In this document: one piece after another, positions 9,531-17,347 of the stretch
Position numbering within the stretch: the first letter of the stretch is position 1
How the letters are laid out: every line of letters starts with the position of its first letter
NCBI RefSeq assembly: GCF_007786475.1
Contig: NZ_VNJJ01000005.1
Location: 62,001 to 126,000, forward strand
DNA length: 64,000 nucleotides
Direction: 5' to 3'
Source of the DNA: Cohnella terricola
Lineage (GTDB): Bacteria; Bacillota; Bacilli; Paenibacillales; Paenibacillaceae
Program-made: the position numbers and the translations under genes
Notes under the pieces: model-generated
Database searches by the model: none
Seen by the model: the letters and a program-made list of their open reading frames with translations, nothing else
What the model was told of the DNA's origin: nothing

Positions 9531-9905
9531 ATGCATAAATGGATTATGTCCGCATTGGTGACGATCGCGTGCGCAATGGGGGTATACTTGCTGGCGACCG
9601 GACTGCCGGAGAGACCCAAGGAAGAGAAATTGGCGGAAGGCCAAGAACTTCTGAAAATCAAAGCCACGAACTTTGAATTCGATCAAGCGGAATACCATGT
9701 CAAAGCGGGAACCACTTATAAAATCAAGTTCTCCAATACCCTCGGCACCCACGGCATCGAATTCGTAGGTTTGGGAATCGACCTTACCAAGGACAATCCC
9801 GATACCGAGTTTACGTTCGATAAGCCGGGCGAATACGAGCTGCACTGTTCCATCATGTGCGGTCAAGGTCACGCCGGAATGAAGTCCAAACTGATCGTCG
9901 AGTAA
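9531..9905 (+). CDS. Small membrane-anchored CuA-type cupredoxin
   Basis: 124 residues: one N-terminal membrane anchor or uncleaved signal (about 5-23), then a cupredoxin beta-barrel facing outside. It carries a full CuA-like ligand set: a His in GTHGIE and, near the C-terminus, CSIMCGQGHAGM, giving Cx3Cx3Hx2M as in cytochrome c oxidase subunit II. Unlike subunit II it lacks the two-helix hairpin and no oxidase genes flank it. Likely roles are electron transfer or copper delivery at the outer face of the membrane (inference). GGGGAG lies 7-8 bases before the ATG. Confidence 0.85.
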   Translation: MHKWIMSALVTIACAMGVYLLATGLPERPKEEKLAEGQELLKIKATNFEFDQAEYHVKAGTTYKIKFSNTLGTHGIEFVGLGIDLTKDNPDTEFTFDKPGEYELHCSIMCGQGHAGMKSKLIVE

Positions 9906-9912
9906 CGAAAGA

Positions 9913-9934
9913 AGGAGCCGCAAGGGCTCCTTTT
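9913..9934. terminator. Terminator between convergent genes
   Basis: AAGGAGCC / GGCTCCTT hairpin with a GCAAG-type loop followed by TTTT. It directly follows the cupredoxin stop and lies 3' of the converging membrane-protein gene. Confidence 0.75.
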
Positions 9935-9940
9935 CCACGA

Positions 9941-10192
9941 TTAGGCATGTCGTCCGGATCTGGTGCGGGCTATGCCCAAATCTCCCAGGTAACCGATGAG
10001 TGCCCAACTGAGCACGGTGAGGACGTACATAAACCATACATTCACTCTATGCATATCCGTGAACAACTCGACGAACCACATCGGGACGCTGAACATCATC
10101 AGAAACAGATTGTGGGGATCGTAACCGCTCACGTTAAAAAGGCAAAGAGCAATGCTGAGCAAAACGCAAATTCCGGTAAGGGGATAACGCAT
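9941..10192 (-). CDS. Small membrane protein of unknown function
   Basis: 83 residues with two clear hydrophobic segments (about 5-22 and 27-43) and a third near 54-70, ending in a basic tail TRSGRHA. I do not recognise a family. It is accepted as a gene because AAGGGAG lies at good spacing before the ATG at 10192 and the composition is membrane-like throughout. It converges with the cupredoxin gene and is divergent from the Dabb gene. Confidence 0.65.
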   Translation of the reverse strand: MRYPLTGICVLLSIALCLFNVSGYDPHNLFLMMFSVPMWFVELFTDMHRVNVWFMYVLTVLSWALIGYLGDLGIARTRSGRHA

Positions 10193-10277
10193 AACATGGC
10201 GGACTCCCTTCGACTGGTCTTTAATCGTAGTATGCTCGGCGCTTTAACACCTCATGTTAAGAAAGGATTGGGAAAAT

Positions 10278-10565
10278 ATGATTACGCATATCGTATTGTT
10301 CAAGCTCAAAGATCGCAGCCCGGAAAGCGTTGAAGCGACAGCGCAAGTGCTTCGCGATATGGAAGGAAAAATCGACGTATTGCGGTTTCTCGAAGTAGGC
10401 AAGGACGTCATTCACTCGGATCGTTCTTATGATATCGCTTTGTACACGAAATTCGACTCCCTGAACGATCTTCAAGCCTATCAGGTTCACCCGGTACACC
10501 AGAAAGTGATCGAGCATATGACCGCGGTTCGCGAAGCGTCGGTCAGCGTCGATTACGAAAGTTAA
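10278..10565 (+). CDS. Dabb-family (stress-responsive A/B barrel) protein
   Basis: 95 residues. The opening MITHIVLFKLKDRSPESVE, the central GKDVIHSDRSYDIALYTKFDSLNDLQAYQVHPVHQKV and the terminal SVDYES match the dimeric ferredoxin-like alpha/beta barrel (Dabb) family. These are small cytosolic proteins, some of them enzymes of small-molecule breakdown; the role here is unknown. The frame opens at 10254, but AAAGGA sits between that ATG and the one at 10278, so 10278 is the start. Confidence 0.85.
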   Translation: MITHIVLFKLKDRSPESVEATAQVLRDMEGKIDVLRFLEVGKDVIHSDRSYDIALYTKFDSLNDLQAYQVHPVHQKVIEHMTAVREASVSVDYES

Positions 10566-10566
10566 G

Positions 10567-10704
10567 ATGATGATCCTTGCGCAGAAAGATCCGGCCAATA
10601 TGGGCGACGTGTATCAAATGGCGACTTACACGATTCTCATTCTGATTAGCGCCGTGATTATGGTAGTTTGGCTGAAAAGAAGAGGTCGCAACAAAAAGAA
10701 ATAG
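10567..10704 (+). CDS. Very small single-pass membrane protein
   Basis: 45 codons starting one base after the Dabb stop region: MMILAQKDPANMGDVYQMATYTILILIS and ending VVWLKRRGRNKKK. One transmembrane helix (about 19-36) followed by a strongly basic tail suggests N-out/C-in topology. No strong ribosome site is seen, so it may be translated by coupling to the Dabb gene, or from the internal ATG at 10600. Not recognised as a family; kept because the helix plus basic tail is not expected by chance. Confidence 0.5.
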   Translation: MMILAQKDPANMGDVYQMATYTILILISAVIMVVWLKRRGRNKKK

Positions 10705-10722
10705 CAGGGGGAAAGCCACCCG

Positions 10723-11145
10723 ATGTACGACGTAAACGTAGAGTATATTCGCAAACGTCTCGCCTGCCTGCCAGAGCTTGCCCAAGCTTTATCCGCCGCA
10801 ACGGTGTCCTGGTCCGGCAGCCTGATGGAAGGCTTGGCTCAGGAAAGAGCATTGCATCTGGCCGCGGAAATCGCGACGGATGTCGGACATGCAATGATCG
10901 ATGGTTTCATCATGCGAGACGCCAGCAGCTACGAGGATATCATCGATATTATCGCGGAAGAAGGGGTCGTAACCGGGGAAGTGGCCGGTCCGCTGCGCAG
11001 TCTCGTTCTGCTGCGGAAGACGCTCGTTCAAGATTACGACAGTTGGCAGAGGAACGAGCTTCACCCGCTAACCGCCGAGCTGCCGCGAGTGTTGATGGGA
11101 TTCTCGGATCAGGTTCAAGCCTATTTGCAGCGAGAGCTGATTTAA
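10723..11145 (+). CDS. HepT-like / DUF86 (YutE-type) protein
   Basis: 140 residues, all-alpha. The region AAEIATDVGHAMIDGFIMRDASSYEDIIDIIAEEGVV followed by LVLLRKTLVQDYDSW matches DUF86/HepT proteins such as Bacillus YutE. HepT toxins carry an R-x(4-6)-H RNase motif (usually R..LVH.Y); here the His position is Gln (LVQDY), so RNase activity is doubtful. No MntA-type antitoxin gene is adjacent. AGGGGGA precedes the ATG. The preceding gene is the 45-codon membrane protein, 18 bases away. Confidence 0.8.
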   Translation: MYDVNVEYIRKRLACLPELAQALSAATVSWSGSLMEGLAQERALHLAAEIATDVGHAMIDGFIMRDASSYEDIIDIIAEEGVVTGEVAGPLRSLVLLRKTLVQDYDSWQRNELHPLTAELPRVLMGFSDQVQAYLQRELI

Positions 11146-11150
11146 AAAAT

Positions 11151-11190
11151 ACGGTTCTGCCGCGCTTTTGAGCGGCGGGACCGTTTTTTT
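11151..11190 (+). terminator. Strong terminator
   Basis: 13-bp stem ACGGTTCTGCCGC / GCGGCGGGACCGT (one G-T type pair) with an 8-base loop and a run of seven T. Confidence 0.9.
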
Positions 11191-11287
11191 GTGTTTGTCC
11201 GATGTGTCAAGACGGGCCGTCACTTCTTATAATGAATTAACCGCATGGGCATTCGCCCGGATTACGCGGCGGACGGAGGGGAAGCGG

Positions 11288-11725
11288 ATGGCATGGCAAG
11301 TTGCGGGTTACGCGTTTGCGGCGGCGATAGTGATCGTTGCGACGGCGATCGTAATTTTCATCTCGGCGCTGTTAAGATCGATCGGCAGATTAGATCGGGC
11401 CGTAACCGTCGTTAGCGAGGAAGCGGAAGTTTCGTTGCAAAAATGCGCGAATCTCGCAGACGAAGCCAAGGATGCGATCGCGGTATCCAGGAAGAGCCTT
11501 GAGGGTTTCGTTGTGCTCGCGGAGGGGGCGAGAGCGCTCGGAAATTCGGCTCGCGCGACAGCGCGTACGGCAGCACAGGTTACGGAGATGTACCGTGAAT
11601 TTCTAGCCTCACCATTTAGCAACCAAGATGGAGATCATGAGCATCATGCGGGCTTTAAGTCGGAGTTGGCCGAGGTTTTCCGCAAGTTATGGACCGATTG
11701 GACCCAACGTCCCGGCAGAAGCTGA
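11288..11725 (+). CDS. DUF948 membrane protein (YtxG-like)
   Basis: 145 residues: an N-terminal transmembrane helix (about 5-29) followed by a long amphipathic, Ala-rich helical region with heptad character (SIGRLDRAVTVVSEEAEVSLQKC...). This matches DUF948, and together with the next gene (YtxH-like) reproduces the ytxG-ytxH pair, which in Bacillus subtilis is a general-stress operon. The frame is open from 11168, but GGAGGGGAAGCGG stands directly before the ATG at 11288. TATAAT at 11228-11233 could be a -10 box; I see no good -35. Confidence 0.8.
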   Translation: MAWQVAGYAFAAAIVIVATAIVIFISALLRSIGRLDRAVTVVSEEAEVSLQKCANLADEAKDAIAVSRKSLEGFVVLAEGARALGNSARATARTAAQVTEMYREFLASPFSNQDGDHEHHAGFKSELAEVFRKLWTDWTQRPGRS

Positions 11726-11789
11726 TTTCCCCATAAGTCACCGCGGTCTGGGAACGAATGCTGACCCATTATAAGGAGTGTGACAGGAA

Positions 11790-12119
11790 ATGCCAAACAA
11801 AAAAACCGTGGCAACGTTTTTATTGGGAACTGTGACGGGAGGCGTTACCGCGCTGCTGCTTGCGCCTAAATCGGGACGCGAACTTCGCGGAGACATCTCC
11901 GAAACCGCTCATAAGGTTGGAGAGAAGACAACCCATATAAGTCGCCAAGCCAGCGCGGCCGTTCAATCGTTCGCGAAGAGAGCGGCTGAATTATTCGCCG
12001 ATGCCAGAGCCGCAGCCGATGAGGACGTAGTAGATGTCCAAACGAGCGTGAATGCCGACTTTGTCGACGCGATCGTAGTTACAGAAGACGAATCGGAGGA
12101 AGCTGCAGACGTCGTCTAG
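11790..12119 (+). CDS. YtxH-like general stress protein
   Basis: 109 residues beginning MPNKKTVATFLLGTVTGGVTALLLAPKSGRELRGDI, the standard YtxH/GvpP opening: a short glycine-containing membrane segment followed by LLAPKSGRELR and a helical, apolipophorin-like tail that here ends in an acidic stretch. Role in stress response is by homology only. AAGGAG lies upstream of the ATG at 11790, and the gene follows the YtxG-like gene by 64 bases, so the two are probably cotranscribed. Confidence 0.85.
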   Translation: MPNKKTVATFLLGTVTGGVTALLLAPKSGRELRGDISETAHKVGEKTTHISRQASAAVQSFAKRAAELFADARAAADEDVVDVQTSVNADFVDAIVVTEDESEEAADVV

Positions 12120-12170
12120 CTTTCGGGAGAAGAGATGCTCTATTCGGTAAATGATCCGGTTTGCAAAGGC

Positions 12171-12207
12171 AAGGCCGTCCGCTCCCGCCGGACGGCCTTT
12201 GCTTTTT
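12171..12207 (+). terminator. Terminator after ytxH-like gene
   Basis: AAGGCCGTCCG / CGGACGGCCTT stem with a 7-base loop, followed by TTGCTTTTT. Confidence 0.85.
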
Positions 12208-12333
12208 CGGTGATTTGTCCCGATTGCTTCCATAACCCGTCCTCCTTTAAGCTAATATCAGGTACCTTTTGAATGATGTTCTCATAAAGTATGTTGATAC
12301 GAACTCAAGATCCATGTAGAAAGCGGTGTTTCT

Positions 12334-13146
12334 GTGCAGCAAGCAATCGCTGTCCTTGACTCCGGCGTAGGAGGCCTGACCGTCGTCAAAGAAGTGATGC
12401 GCCAGCTTCCTGATGAGAGAATTCTGTATTTCGGCGACACCGCAAGAACGCCCTACGGTCCAAGAGCACCGGAAGAGATCATCGCATTTACCCGGGAAAT
12501 CGTCGATTATCTCGTGCAATACGGCCCGAAAGCGATTGTCATTGCCTGTAATACCGCTACGGCTGCCGCATTGGAAGATATTCGAGAGCGGGTTAACTTG
12601 CCCGTGATCGGAGTGATCGACCCGGGCGCCCGGGCTGCCGTCAGTCTGACCCGTACCGGAGTCGTCGGCGTCATCGGCACGGAAGGAACGGTGAAGAGCG
12701 GCGCATACGAAACGGCGTTAAAGCGTTTATCACCTCAGGTGAAGATTATCAGCCGAGCTTGCCCGTCTTTCGTACCTTTGGTCGAAGATGGAAATTTCCG
12801 GTCGGAAGAGACGTTTCGAACGGTAGCGGAATCGCTGAATCCGCTGCACGACTATGCGATGGATTGCTTAATTCTTGGATGCACGCATTATCCGTTCCTA
12901 GCGCATTGCATTTCGGAGGCAATGGGTCCCGAAGTGTTGTTAATCAATTCCGCAGAGGAAACCGCGCGAGAAATTCAAGCGGTATTAAGCGAGATAGGGA
13001 ATCTTGCGGAGAAAGAAGAATCCCCCGCCCATCATTTCTTCTGCAGCGGAGATCCGAATAAATTTAAAAATATCGCCCAAGATTGGTTGGGGAGGCCGAT
13101 TCGCGTCTCTCCCGTCCTGTGGCAGGTTCCTCATATCGAGGTTTGA
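12334..13146 (+). CDS. murI: Glutamate racemase
   Basis: Interconverts L- and D-glutamate for peptidoglycan synthesis, cytosolic, cofactor-independent. 270 residues, usual length. Family motifs: IAVLDSGVGGLTV at the N-terminus, YFGDTARTPYG, IACNTATAAALE with catalytic Cys72, and ILGCTHYPF with the second catalytic Cys183. The start is GTG at 12334 with only a weak upstream AGAAAG; this places the conserved DSGVGG motif at residues 9-14 as in homologues. The Bacillus paralogues RacE and YrpC cannot be told apart here; no second copy is in the window. Confidence 0.95.
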   Translation: MQQAIAVLDSGVGGLTVVKEVMRQLPDERILYFGDTARTPYGPRAPEEIIAFTREIVDYLVQYGPKAIVIACNTATAAALEDIRERVNLPVIGVIDPGARAAVSLTRTGVVGVIGTEGTVKSGAYETALKRLSPQVKIISRACPSFVPLVEDGNFRSEETFRTVAESLNPLHDYAMDCLILGCTHYPFLAHCISEAMGPEVLLINSAEETAREIQAVLSEIGNLAEKEESPAHHFFCSGDPNKFKNIAQDWLGRPIRVSPVLWQVPHIEV

Positions 13147-13152
13147 TTTCGC

Positions 13153-13205
13153 AGCCCGAGAAAGCCGAGTTCCCGCGAGGATACCGGCTTTCTCGGGCTT
13201 TTTTT
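13153..13205 (+). terminator. Strong terminator after murI
   Basis: 15-bp stem AGCCCGAGAAAGCCG / CGGCTTTCTCGGGCT with a 17-base loop and six T. Confidence 0.9.
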
Positions 13206-13279
13206 ACCGCTGTCGGGTCATATGCTCATGGAGGTCAACATACACCATTTACAACGGATAGGAATAGGAGGGAGATGTT

Positions 13280-14173
13280 TTGTCGGAGACAACCGTATAT
13301 GGACCGAAGCAACTGGCGAAAGAACTGAAGAAGCTGTCGCGCAAATATCCGTTCGTCAGTTACGGGTCGATCGGAAGCAGCATTACGGGTAAGCCGATCC
13401 CCTACTTGAGGTTAGGAGAGGGAGCGTTCAGGTGGCATTTTAACGGAGCGTGCCATGCCAACGAGTGGATCACCGCTCTCTTGCTGATGAGATTCGCTGA
13501 TGATTACGCGAAAAGTTATGAAAGAAAACTTCCGTTCTGGGGCAAGTCGGCGAAAGACTTATTTTCGCGAACCACGTTGTGGATCGTTCCCATGCTTAAT
13601 CCGGACGGCGTTGAGCTTGTTCAGCAAAGTCTGACACCCGAGCACCCTTATTATGAAGATTTGCTGCTCTGGAATCGCGGCTCGAACCGGTTTCATCGCT
13701 GGAAAGCCAATGCCAGAGGCGTCGATCTGAACGACCAATTTCCCGCTCATTGGGAAGAGGAGCGGGAAAGGCGCGCGATCCCAGGTCCGGCGCCTCGCGA
13801 TTACGGCGGCGAGAAGCCTCTGTCGGAACCGGAAGCTCTCGCTTTGGCGGAATTTACGGAGCAAAACGATTTTCATGCCGTGCTCGCGCTTCACACCCAA
13901 GGGGAAGAGATCTATTGGAATTACCGCGGCGAAGAGCCGGAGGAGTCTCGTAGATGGGCGAACCGGCTGGCCGTCGCTTCAGGGTATCGCGCGGTTTACT
14001 TGGAAGGGAGCGATGCGGGGTACAAGGACTGGTTTATTTCGCGGTTTCGCAGGCCGGGATTTACGGTGGAAGCGGGCTGGGGGCACAACCCCCTGTCGCT
14101 GGACAATATCGACGAGCTATACGACGACATCGCCAGACTGCTTGCGGAAGCGCTGGATTGCGCGCCTTATTAA
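13280..14173 (+). CDS. M14 zinc carboxypeptidase, gamma-D-glutamyl-diamino acid peptidase type
   Basis: 297 residues with no signal peptide. The metallocarboxypeptidase set is present: GACHANEW with zinc ligands His59 and Glu62, LNPDGVEL, GVDLNDQFPAHW, a third ligand His in LALHTQGEEIYW, and catalytic Glu in TVEAGWGHNPL. The arrangement is like Bacillus YqgT and endopeptidase I, which cut the gamma-D-Glu-diaminopimelate bond of cell-wall peptides; without a signal it should act on recycled peptides in the cytosol or in a forespore compartment (inference). The start is TTG at 13280, five bases after AGGAGGGAG. A frame with ATG is not available closer. Confidence 0.85.
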   Translation: MSETTVYGPKQLAKELKKLSRKYPFVSYGSIGSSITGKPIPYLRLGEGAFRWHFNGACHANEWITALLLMRFADDYAKSYERKLPFWGKSAKDLFSRTTLWIVPMLNPDGVELVQQSLTPEHPYYEDLLLWNRGSNRFHRWKANARGVDLNDQFPAHWEEERERRAIPGPAPRDYGGEKPLSEPEALALAEFTEQNDFHAVLALHTQGEEIYWNYRGEEPEESRRWANRLAVASGYRAVYLEGSDAGYKDWFISRFRRPGFTVEAGWGHNPLSLDNIDELYDDIARLLAEALDCAPY

Positions 14174-14238
14174 TCGGAAAGCCGAGAGAGGGGTACACTA
14201 AGAGAAGGATTTGGCTCTTGCGAAAGGAGCGTTCTCTT

Positions 14239-14469
14239 ATGGCTCGTAAATCCTGGTTCAGGTTATGGAGACATCTCCCCGGACGAGTGTGGAACATTCT
14301 GCGTTCGGAACGGGTTTCTTTTGGAGACAAGCTATTATTTATCGTTCCTGTAGGGCTTTATTGGATACTGCCGGATTTTATGCCGTTCATGCCGATAGAC
14401 GACGCCGCGTTCACCGTGATTGTGGCGACGTGGTTCGCTCGTTCAATGGAGAAGAAATACTCGGTTTGA
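14239..14469 (+). CDS. DUF1232-like small membrane protein
   Basis: 76 residues: a basic, Trp/Arg-rich N-terminus followed by a hydrophobic hairpin with VGLYWILPDFMPFMPIDDAAF, which resembles the IPDFIPVLGYLDD motif of DUF1232 proteins. Function unknown. The ATG at 14239 follows AAAGGAG by nine bases; the longer open frame to 13954 runs antisense-like over the peptidase gene and lacks a ribosome site. Confidence 0.7.
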   Translation: MARKSWFRLWRHLPGRVWNILRSERVSFGDKLLFIVPVGLYWILPDFMPFMPIDDAAFTVIVATWFARSMEKKYSV

Positions 14470-14589
14470 AAAGTTAATACCTATTGACCAACAGCGATAA
14501 GAATGAAGACGGCCGTGCAGGCCGTCTCTTGTTTTCCCGCATCAAAATAATTACAATAGAACGAGAACCTGACGGGAGTGAGACCGAAC

Positions 14590-14892
14590 ATGAATTGTAA
14601 AATTACTCGTAACGCGGCGAACGTGCTCCGGCGCGAACTGGACAAGCCCGAGAACGCGGATTTGAAGCTTAAGGTGTTCGTTACGCACAGCCATGGCGAC
14701 CATGCCCATTACGGCATGGATATGGCTAAGCCTACAGATAAGGAAGAACTCGTATCCACGGATAAAGGAATCGACGTGCTTCTGACCAAAGACGAACCGT
14801 TTCTGGACGGCGTGAAGATCGACTATCTTTATTTTCCACAAGAGGGATTCGTTATTACGAATCCAAGCAAGGGGAATCATGGAGATCACTGA
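14590..14892 (+). CDS. IscA/HesB-fold protein with His-rich motifs in place of the ligand cysteines
   Basis: 100 residues with the A-type iron-sulfur carrier outline: ITRNAANVLRREL, LKVFVTHSHGDHAHYGMDMA, VLLTKDEPFLDGVKIDYLY, GFVITNPSKGN. In true IscA/SufA the second motif is GGCSG and the C-terminus is CGCG; here these are HSHGDHAH and HGDH, so no ligand Cys remains (only Cys3). HSHGDH also imitates the metallo-beta-lactamase HxHxDH motif, but the rest of that fold is absent. GGGAG lies 12 bases before the ATG at 14590; a GTG at 14578 is an alternative start. Metal binding by the His clusters is an inference. Confidence 0.7.
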   Translation: MNCKITRNAANVLRRELDKPENADLKLKVFVTHSHGDHAHYGMDMAKPTDKEELVSTDKGIDVLLTKDEPFLDGVKIDYLYFPQEGFVITNPSKGNHGDH

Positions 14893-15133
14893 GAACGAAC
14901 GGAAAGCGTCTCGGAACGATATCCGGATCTGCGATCAATGTAAACATATCCGGGTTAAGACGATGGTTTCGAAGCTGCAGAAGCTCGATCCGGAAGCGGA
15001 GATCAAAGTGGCGTGCAAATCCTATTGCGGCCCTTGCGCCCGCAAAGCTTTTGTTTTCATCAACGGGCGGTATATCACGGCGACTACGGAAGACGAAGCG
15101 ATCGAGAAAGCCAGCCAATACGTGAAGTCTTAA
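14879..15133 (+). CDS. DUF1450 (YuzB-like) cysteine-rich protein
   Basis: 84 residues. Contains CDQCKHIR near residue 18 and CKSYCGPCARKAFVFINGRYI in the middle, the cysteine pattern of DUF1450/YuzB proteins, which resemble thioredoxin-like ferredoxins but have no known activity. It overlaps the end of the IscA-like gene by 14 bases, indicating coupled translation and possibly a joint metal or redox role. Confidence 0.8.
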   Translation: MEITENERKASRNDIRICDQCKHIRVKTMVSKLQKLDPEAEIKVACKSYCGPCARKAFVFINGRYITATTEDEAIEKASQYVKS

Positions 15134-15140
15134 TTCTAAT

Positions 15141-15176
15141 AAAGCACCGCCCTCCACAAGGAGGGCGGTGCTTTGT
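15141..15176. terminator. Bidirectional terminator
   Basis: AAAGCACCGCCCTCC / GGAGGGCGGTGCTTT, a perfect 15-bp stem with an ACAA loop between the DUF1450 gene and the convergent LTA synthase gene. Confidence 0.85.
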
Positions 15177-15181
15177 CTTCA

Positions 15182-17167
15182 TTATTGTGCTGCGTCTTCC
15201 TTGCGGAATTTCGCGATCAGATCGTTCTCGATCACCCGGTCGGAGACGCTAAGATCATTCTTGGCGGACTCGGCGCCTGCCGCGCAGGCCGCCGTACCGG
15301 TCGTCTCTGCCCCATCCGCGGATAGGGAATAACAGGTTCCGTTAGCGATGACGCCGTCGGCGCTAGGCACGAAGTACACTTGACCATCGGTGAATCCGCC
15401 ATTGCGGAAGACGACGGATTTTTTCGCTTCGGAGAGCATGCTGATGCCCATTAAGTAACGATGATCCGTCGGGATGCCAAGCAGATGCATCATCGTCGGC
15501 GTCGTATCCATCTGGCCGACGGCTTTGTCGACCACGCCGGCGTGCTCGTCATGCGGAAGGTGGATGAAGAACGGAACTTGGCGAACGATCCGATCCTTAT
15601 CGAGATCGGATACAGGATTACCGAATAATCGTTCGTATAAGCTCCAATCGTAGACTGAATTATCGTGATCGCCGTAGAACATTAAGATCGTATTATCCCA
15701 TAGTCCATCATCTTTCAAATCCGCCACGAGCGCTCCAACCGCCGAATCGACATAATGGGCTGCCTGCACGTAATCGCCGAGAATCGTGCCTTGCAGTTCT
15801 CCGACGTTCAATTCTTGATTCGAGTAGGGCAGCTTAAACGGATGGTGGCTCGATAACGTGATCGCCATCGCGTAGAAAGGCGTGATGTTCCGTTCCTCAA
15901 TCTGTTCGACCGTCTGCTTGAAGAAGGATTGATCGCCGAGCGACCACCCGATCGGCTCGTCGATCGTATAGTCCTTGATCGTATAGAACCGGTCATAGTT
16001 CATATTGTGATACATGTTGTTACGGTTCCAGAAGCTTCCGTCGTAAGCGTGGTGAATCGTCGTATCGTATCCTTGGCTTTTGAGAATCGAAGGCGCGCAA
16101 TCAAAGGAATTGCTCGCGAATCGGATAAATACGGACCCTGTCGGCATCGGATGCATGGAGCAGCTCGTCAGGAAATCCGCGTCCGATGTGCGTCCTTGAG
16201 CGGTTTGATGATAAAAGTTAGGGAAGTAGATGCTTTGTCCGATCAGTTTGTTCAAGTTGGGCGTGATTTCTTTTCCGCCGATGGACTGCCCGATGACGAA
16301 AGTTTGGAACGCTTCCGCCTGCACGACAAGCACGTTTTTTCCTTTAAATTCGCCGAAGAGCGGCTCGTTTTCCATTTGTTTCTGCAGCTTCTGCCGTTCC
16401 GTGAACCAGTCTTTCGCCTCTTGAAGCTGTTCGTCAGACAGCCCTTTTCCGAACCAATGCTCTTTAGCGTAACGATAAGTGTCGTATCCGTGAAATCCGA
16501 GCAAACCGGTTACGTTGTAGATCGGAACGTTCCACCAGTTGCCGACGAACAAACCTCTCGCCCAGCCGTTCTTCTGCTCCTGGACCGGATAATAGATAAG
16601 AGCCCAGCCTAAGGCAAACAGAAGCGCTGCGGGTATGAATTTGCGCCATATCCAGCCGATTCTACGGCGAGTAGGCTCGCTAATCGCGGCAAGACGCTTA
16701 GGGGACCGTCTCCAAAGCGTCCATCCGGCGAGCGCGAAGGCGATTGGAATATCCGCGAAGAAGATCCAGTCTCCAGGCTTCATGAGACTCCATATGCTGT
16801 CTTGCAGTTCGCCGACCTGGCCGGCCTGGAGCAATACGGGAACCGAAATGAAATCCTTGAAATATCGAAAGTAGATCAGGTCCGCGAACATCAAAAAGGA
16901 TACCGCCAGATCAAGTAGGGCGAGGGATACTGCTCTAGCCCGACGTCCCAGTAGAACAGTCCAGAAGGAGACAAGGAACGCGGCGCCCAAGTTAACCGCC
17001 CACTTCCAATAATTCATTCCTCCGACGTTGAATTGATGATCCAGCTCGTTTAATTTGTAAAGCATCGAAGCGACGAGCAGGATTATTCCCCACAACGGCC
17101 ATTTTCTCAGCAGCGCGAAAAACCGTTGCAGCCCATTGCCGACAGTCGCTCGAAAACGATCTAACAT
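15182..17167 (-). CDS. ltaS: Lipoteichoic-acid-synthase-type membrane sulfatase
   Basis: 661 residues: five N-terminal transmembrane segments (about 24-40, 57-75, 83-105, 132-152, 178-200) then an extracellular sulfatase-fold domain from about 270. Motifs: NVLVVQAEAFQ with the metal-binding Glu, QTAQGRTSDADF with the catalytic Thr near 325, YGDHDNSVYD and SSHHPFKLP. LtaS polymerises glycerol-phosphate from phosphatidylglycerol onto a lipid anchor. Paenibacillaceae carry several paralogues, so primase or stress-type LTA synthase is possible. The ATG at 17167 is preferred (AAAGGAAG seven bases upstream) over the adjoining GTG at 17170. The C-terminal 40 residues are Ala-rich and look dispensable. 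Confidence 0.9.
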   Translation of the reverse strand: MLDRFRATVGNGLQRFFALLRKWPLWGIILLVASMLYKLNELDHQFNVGGMNYWKWAVNLGAAFLVSFWTVLLGRRARAVSLALLDLAVSFLMFADLIYFRYFKDFISVPVLLQAGQVGELQDSIWSLMKPGDWIFFADIPIAFALAGWTLWRRSPKRLAAISEPTRRRIGWIWRKFIPAALLFALGWALIYYPVQEQKNGWARGLFVGNWWNVPIYNVTGLLGFHGYDTYRYAKEHWFGKGLSDEQLQEAKDWFTERQKLQKQMENEPLFGEFKGKNVLVVQAEAFQTFVIGQSIGGKEITPNLNKLIGQSIYFPNFYHQTAQGRTSDADFLTSCSMHPMPTGSVFIRFASNSFDCAPSILKSQGYDTTIHHAYDGSFWNRNNMYHNMNYDRFYTIKDYTIDEPIGWSLGDQSFFKQTVEQIEERNITPFYAMAITLSSHHPFKLPYSNQELNVGELQGTILGDYVQAAHYVDSAVGALVADLKDDGLWDNTILMFYGDHDNSVYDWSLYERLFGNPVSDLDKDRIVRQVPFFIHLPHDEHAGVVDKAVGQMDTTPTMMHLLGIPTDHRYLMGISMLSEAKKSVVFRNGGFTDGQVYFVPSADGVIANGTCYSLSADGAETTGTAACAAGAESAKNDLSVSDRVIENDLIAKFRKEDAAQ

Positions 17168-17274
17168 CACATAACTTCCTTTCCCCGCGAGCCTAAGTTA
17201 ACGGCCGCCTTACCATTAAGTAAACTGAATGTAAAGCAATAAACAAAAATTAGTATAGCTCTTATTCCGGGTGA

Positions 17275-17290
17275 AACACAAACTTGTGTT
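17275..17290. promoter_or_regulatory. Palindrome in the ltaS / methyltransferase divergent region
   Basis: AACACAA-AC-TTGTGTT, a perfect 7-bp inverted repeat, followed directly by TAAAAT (17290-17295), a possible -10 box of the rightward gene. Likely an operator; the regulator is unknown. Confidence 0.4.
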
Positions 17291-17347
17291 AAAATAAATG
17301 CATTATCGTACGTACAACAAGAAGCGAGGACACTGACGGGGGGATTT

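Noticed and set aside
11991-12233. Minus-strand 80-codon ORF with an AAAGGAGG site just upstream of its ATG
   Set aside because: It reads through the terminator hairpin and antisense to the C-terminal part of the YtxH-like gene, has no recognisable composition, and the site may be chance; I keep only a note of it.
14590-14892. Metallo-beta-lactamase based on the HxHxDH motif
   Set aside because: The protein has only 100 residues, lacks the other MBL ligands, and follows the IscA outline before and after the motif.
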